From Sulfurospirillaceae bacterium (GTDB taxonomy: Bacteria > Campylobacterota > Campylobacteria > Campylobacterales > Sulfurospirillaceae), in contig JAQUWL010000022.1 of assembly GCA_028692875.1 (NCBI GenBank), positions 1 through 32,054 of the forward strand: a DNA stretch of 32,054 nucleotides. Reading direction: 5' to 3'. Every line of letters starts with the position of its first letter. Positions within the stretch are counted from its first letter, which is position 1. Below are positions 31,381 to 32,054 of the stretch, piece by piece. The notes beneath the pieces were generated by a model. That model was given only the letters and a program-made list of their open reading frames with translations, was not told the origin of the DNA and did not search any database. A program made the position numbers and the translations under genes.

Positions 31381-31391
31381 GGAGGTAAAAA

Positions 31392-32054
31392 ATGGCTAAA
31401 ATCGAAAAGATTTTGGTTGCAAATCGTGGTGAGATAGCTCTTAGGGCGATAAGGACCATTAAAGAGATGGGCAAACAAGCCATTGCGGTTTACTCTACGG
31501 CAGACAAAGATGCACTTTATCTTCAACATGCCGATGCAAGCATCTGTATCGGCAGTGAAAAGTCAGTACACAGCTACCTAAATATTCCTGCGATAATAAG
31601 TGCGGCCGAGATAAGTGGTTGTGATGCAATTTTCCCAGGATATGGATTTTTGAGTGAAAATCAAACTTTTGTTGAGATTTGCAAACACCATAAAATAAAA
31701 TTTATCGGACCTTCTGTTGATTCGATGGTGTTGATGAGCGACAAATCCAAAGCCAAAGAAGTTATGAAAAAAGCCGGTGTGCCTGTTATTTTGGGTAGTG
31801 AAGGTGCACTTAAAGATGTAGAAGAGGCAAAAAAATTAGCCAAAGAGATAGGGCTTCCTGTTATCGTTAAAGCAAGTGCAGGCGGTGGCGGACGTGGTAT
31901 GCGAGTGGTTGAAAAGATGGAAGATTTGGAAAAAGCCTTTTTAGCCGCAGAAAGTGAAGCCGCAACTGCTTTTGGCGACGGCACACTTTATATGGAAAAA
32001 TATATAAAAAATCCTCGCCATATCGAAGTGCAAGTTATCGGCGACAGTCACGGC
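31392..32054 (+). CDS. accC: Biotin carboxylase of acetyl-CoA carboxylase (partial)
   Basis: The first 221 codons of biotin carboxylase; the gene continues past the right edge (family length is about 445-450 residues). It begins MAKIEKILVANRGEIALRAI, the standard N-terminus. HPGYGFLSEN appears here as IFPGYGFLSEN, and MSDKSKAKEVMKKAGVPV follows. The ATP-grasp glycine-rich loop KASAGGGGRGMRVV and YMEKYIKNPRHIEVQV complete the visible part. It carboxylates the biotin on AccB using ATP and bicarbonate. GGAGG lies 6 bases before the ATG. Confidence 0.96.
   Translation, partial: MAKIEKILVANRGEIALRAIRTIKEMGKQAIAVYSTADKDALYLQHADASICIGSEKSVHSYLNIPAIISAAEISGCDAIFPGYGFLSENQTFVEICKHHKIKFIGPSVDSMVLMSDKSKAKEVMKKAGVPVILGSEGALKDVEEAKKLAKEIGLPVIVKASAGGGGRGMRVVEKMEDLEKAFLAAESEAATAFGDGTLYMEKYIKNPRHIEVQVIGDSHG

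Noticed and set aside
31661-31984. Minus-strand 107-codon frame opposite accC
   Set aside because: It is antisense to the biotin carboxylase ATP-grasp region, with an Ala/Ser/Pro-rich biased product.

Overview
This is an AT-rich chromosomal window from a member of the Campylobacterota, most likely Sulfurospirillum or a relative. That placement is my inference. It rests on the dcd-accB-accC order, the carboxyspermidine pathway of polyamine synthesis, AAGGA-type ribosome sites and TATAAT boxes without a clear -35. There are no rRNA or tRNA genes, no CRISPR array and no intact transposase.

Region 1 (1-10.6 kb, minus strand) is a complete LapA-type adhesin system. A compact operon runs TolC-like outer-membrane protein, LapG-like periplasmic cysteine protease, LapD-like c-di-GMP receptor, LapB-like ABC exporter with a non-catalytic C39 domain, HlyD/LapC-like adaptor, and a LuxR-type regulator whose receiver domain has lost its phosphorylation site. 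The giant adhesin gene follows and runs off the left edge. Its N-terminus carries a retention module and a TAAG LapG cleavage motif at residues 117-120. Expected logic: the exporter threads the adhesin out, the retention module holds it in the outer-membrane pore, LapD bound to c-di-GMP sequesters LapG, and LapG releases the adhesin when c-di-GMP falls.

Region 2 (10.6-12.7 kb) is a DeaD/CsdA-like RNA helicase with an RGG-rich tail and a roughly 200-base structured leader. Region 3 (12.7-18.4 kb, minus strand) holds an unknown coiled-coil protein, the two carboxy(nor)spermidine enzymes, the XTP/dITP pyrophosphatase RdgB, the lytic transglycosylase MltA and a small membrane protein. A divergent YajG-like lipoprotein follows. 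Region 4 (19.0-23.5 kb, minus strand) is a glycan operon: a polytopic GT-C-like protein, a GtrB-like GT2 glycosyltransferase, a WbqC-like protein and the sugar aminotransferase WecE. Region 5 (23.7-25.4 kb) is a YajR-like MFS transporter coupled to a YqaA-like membrane protein.

Region 6 (25.4-29.2 kb) is an accessory island of small toxin-antitoxin modules: a PIN toxin with a ribbon-helix-helix antitoxin, MntA/HepT, an orphan DUF433 antitoxin with a broken DUF5615 partner, and BrnT/BrnA. It also holds an orphan membrane protein of unknown function. A roughly 31-base repeat family separates the cassettes. Region 7 (29.2-32.05 kb) returns to core genes: an HxlR regulator divergent from a nitroreductase, then dcd, accB and a truncated accC.

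The palindrome TACATGTA occurs ten times, mostly inside genes and in different reading frames. This looks like a genome-wide DNA motif rather than a protein-level signal.
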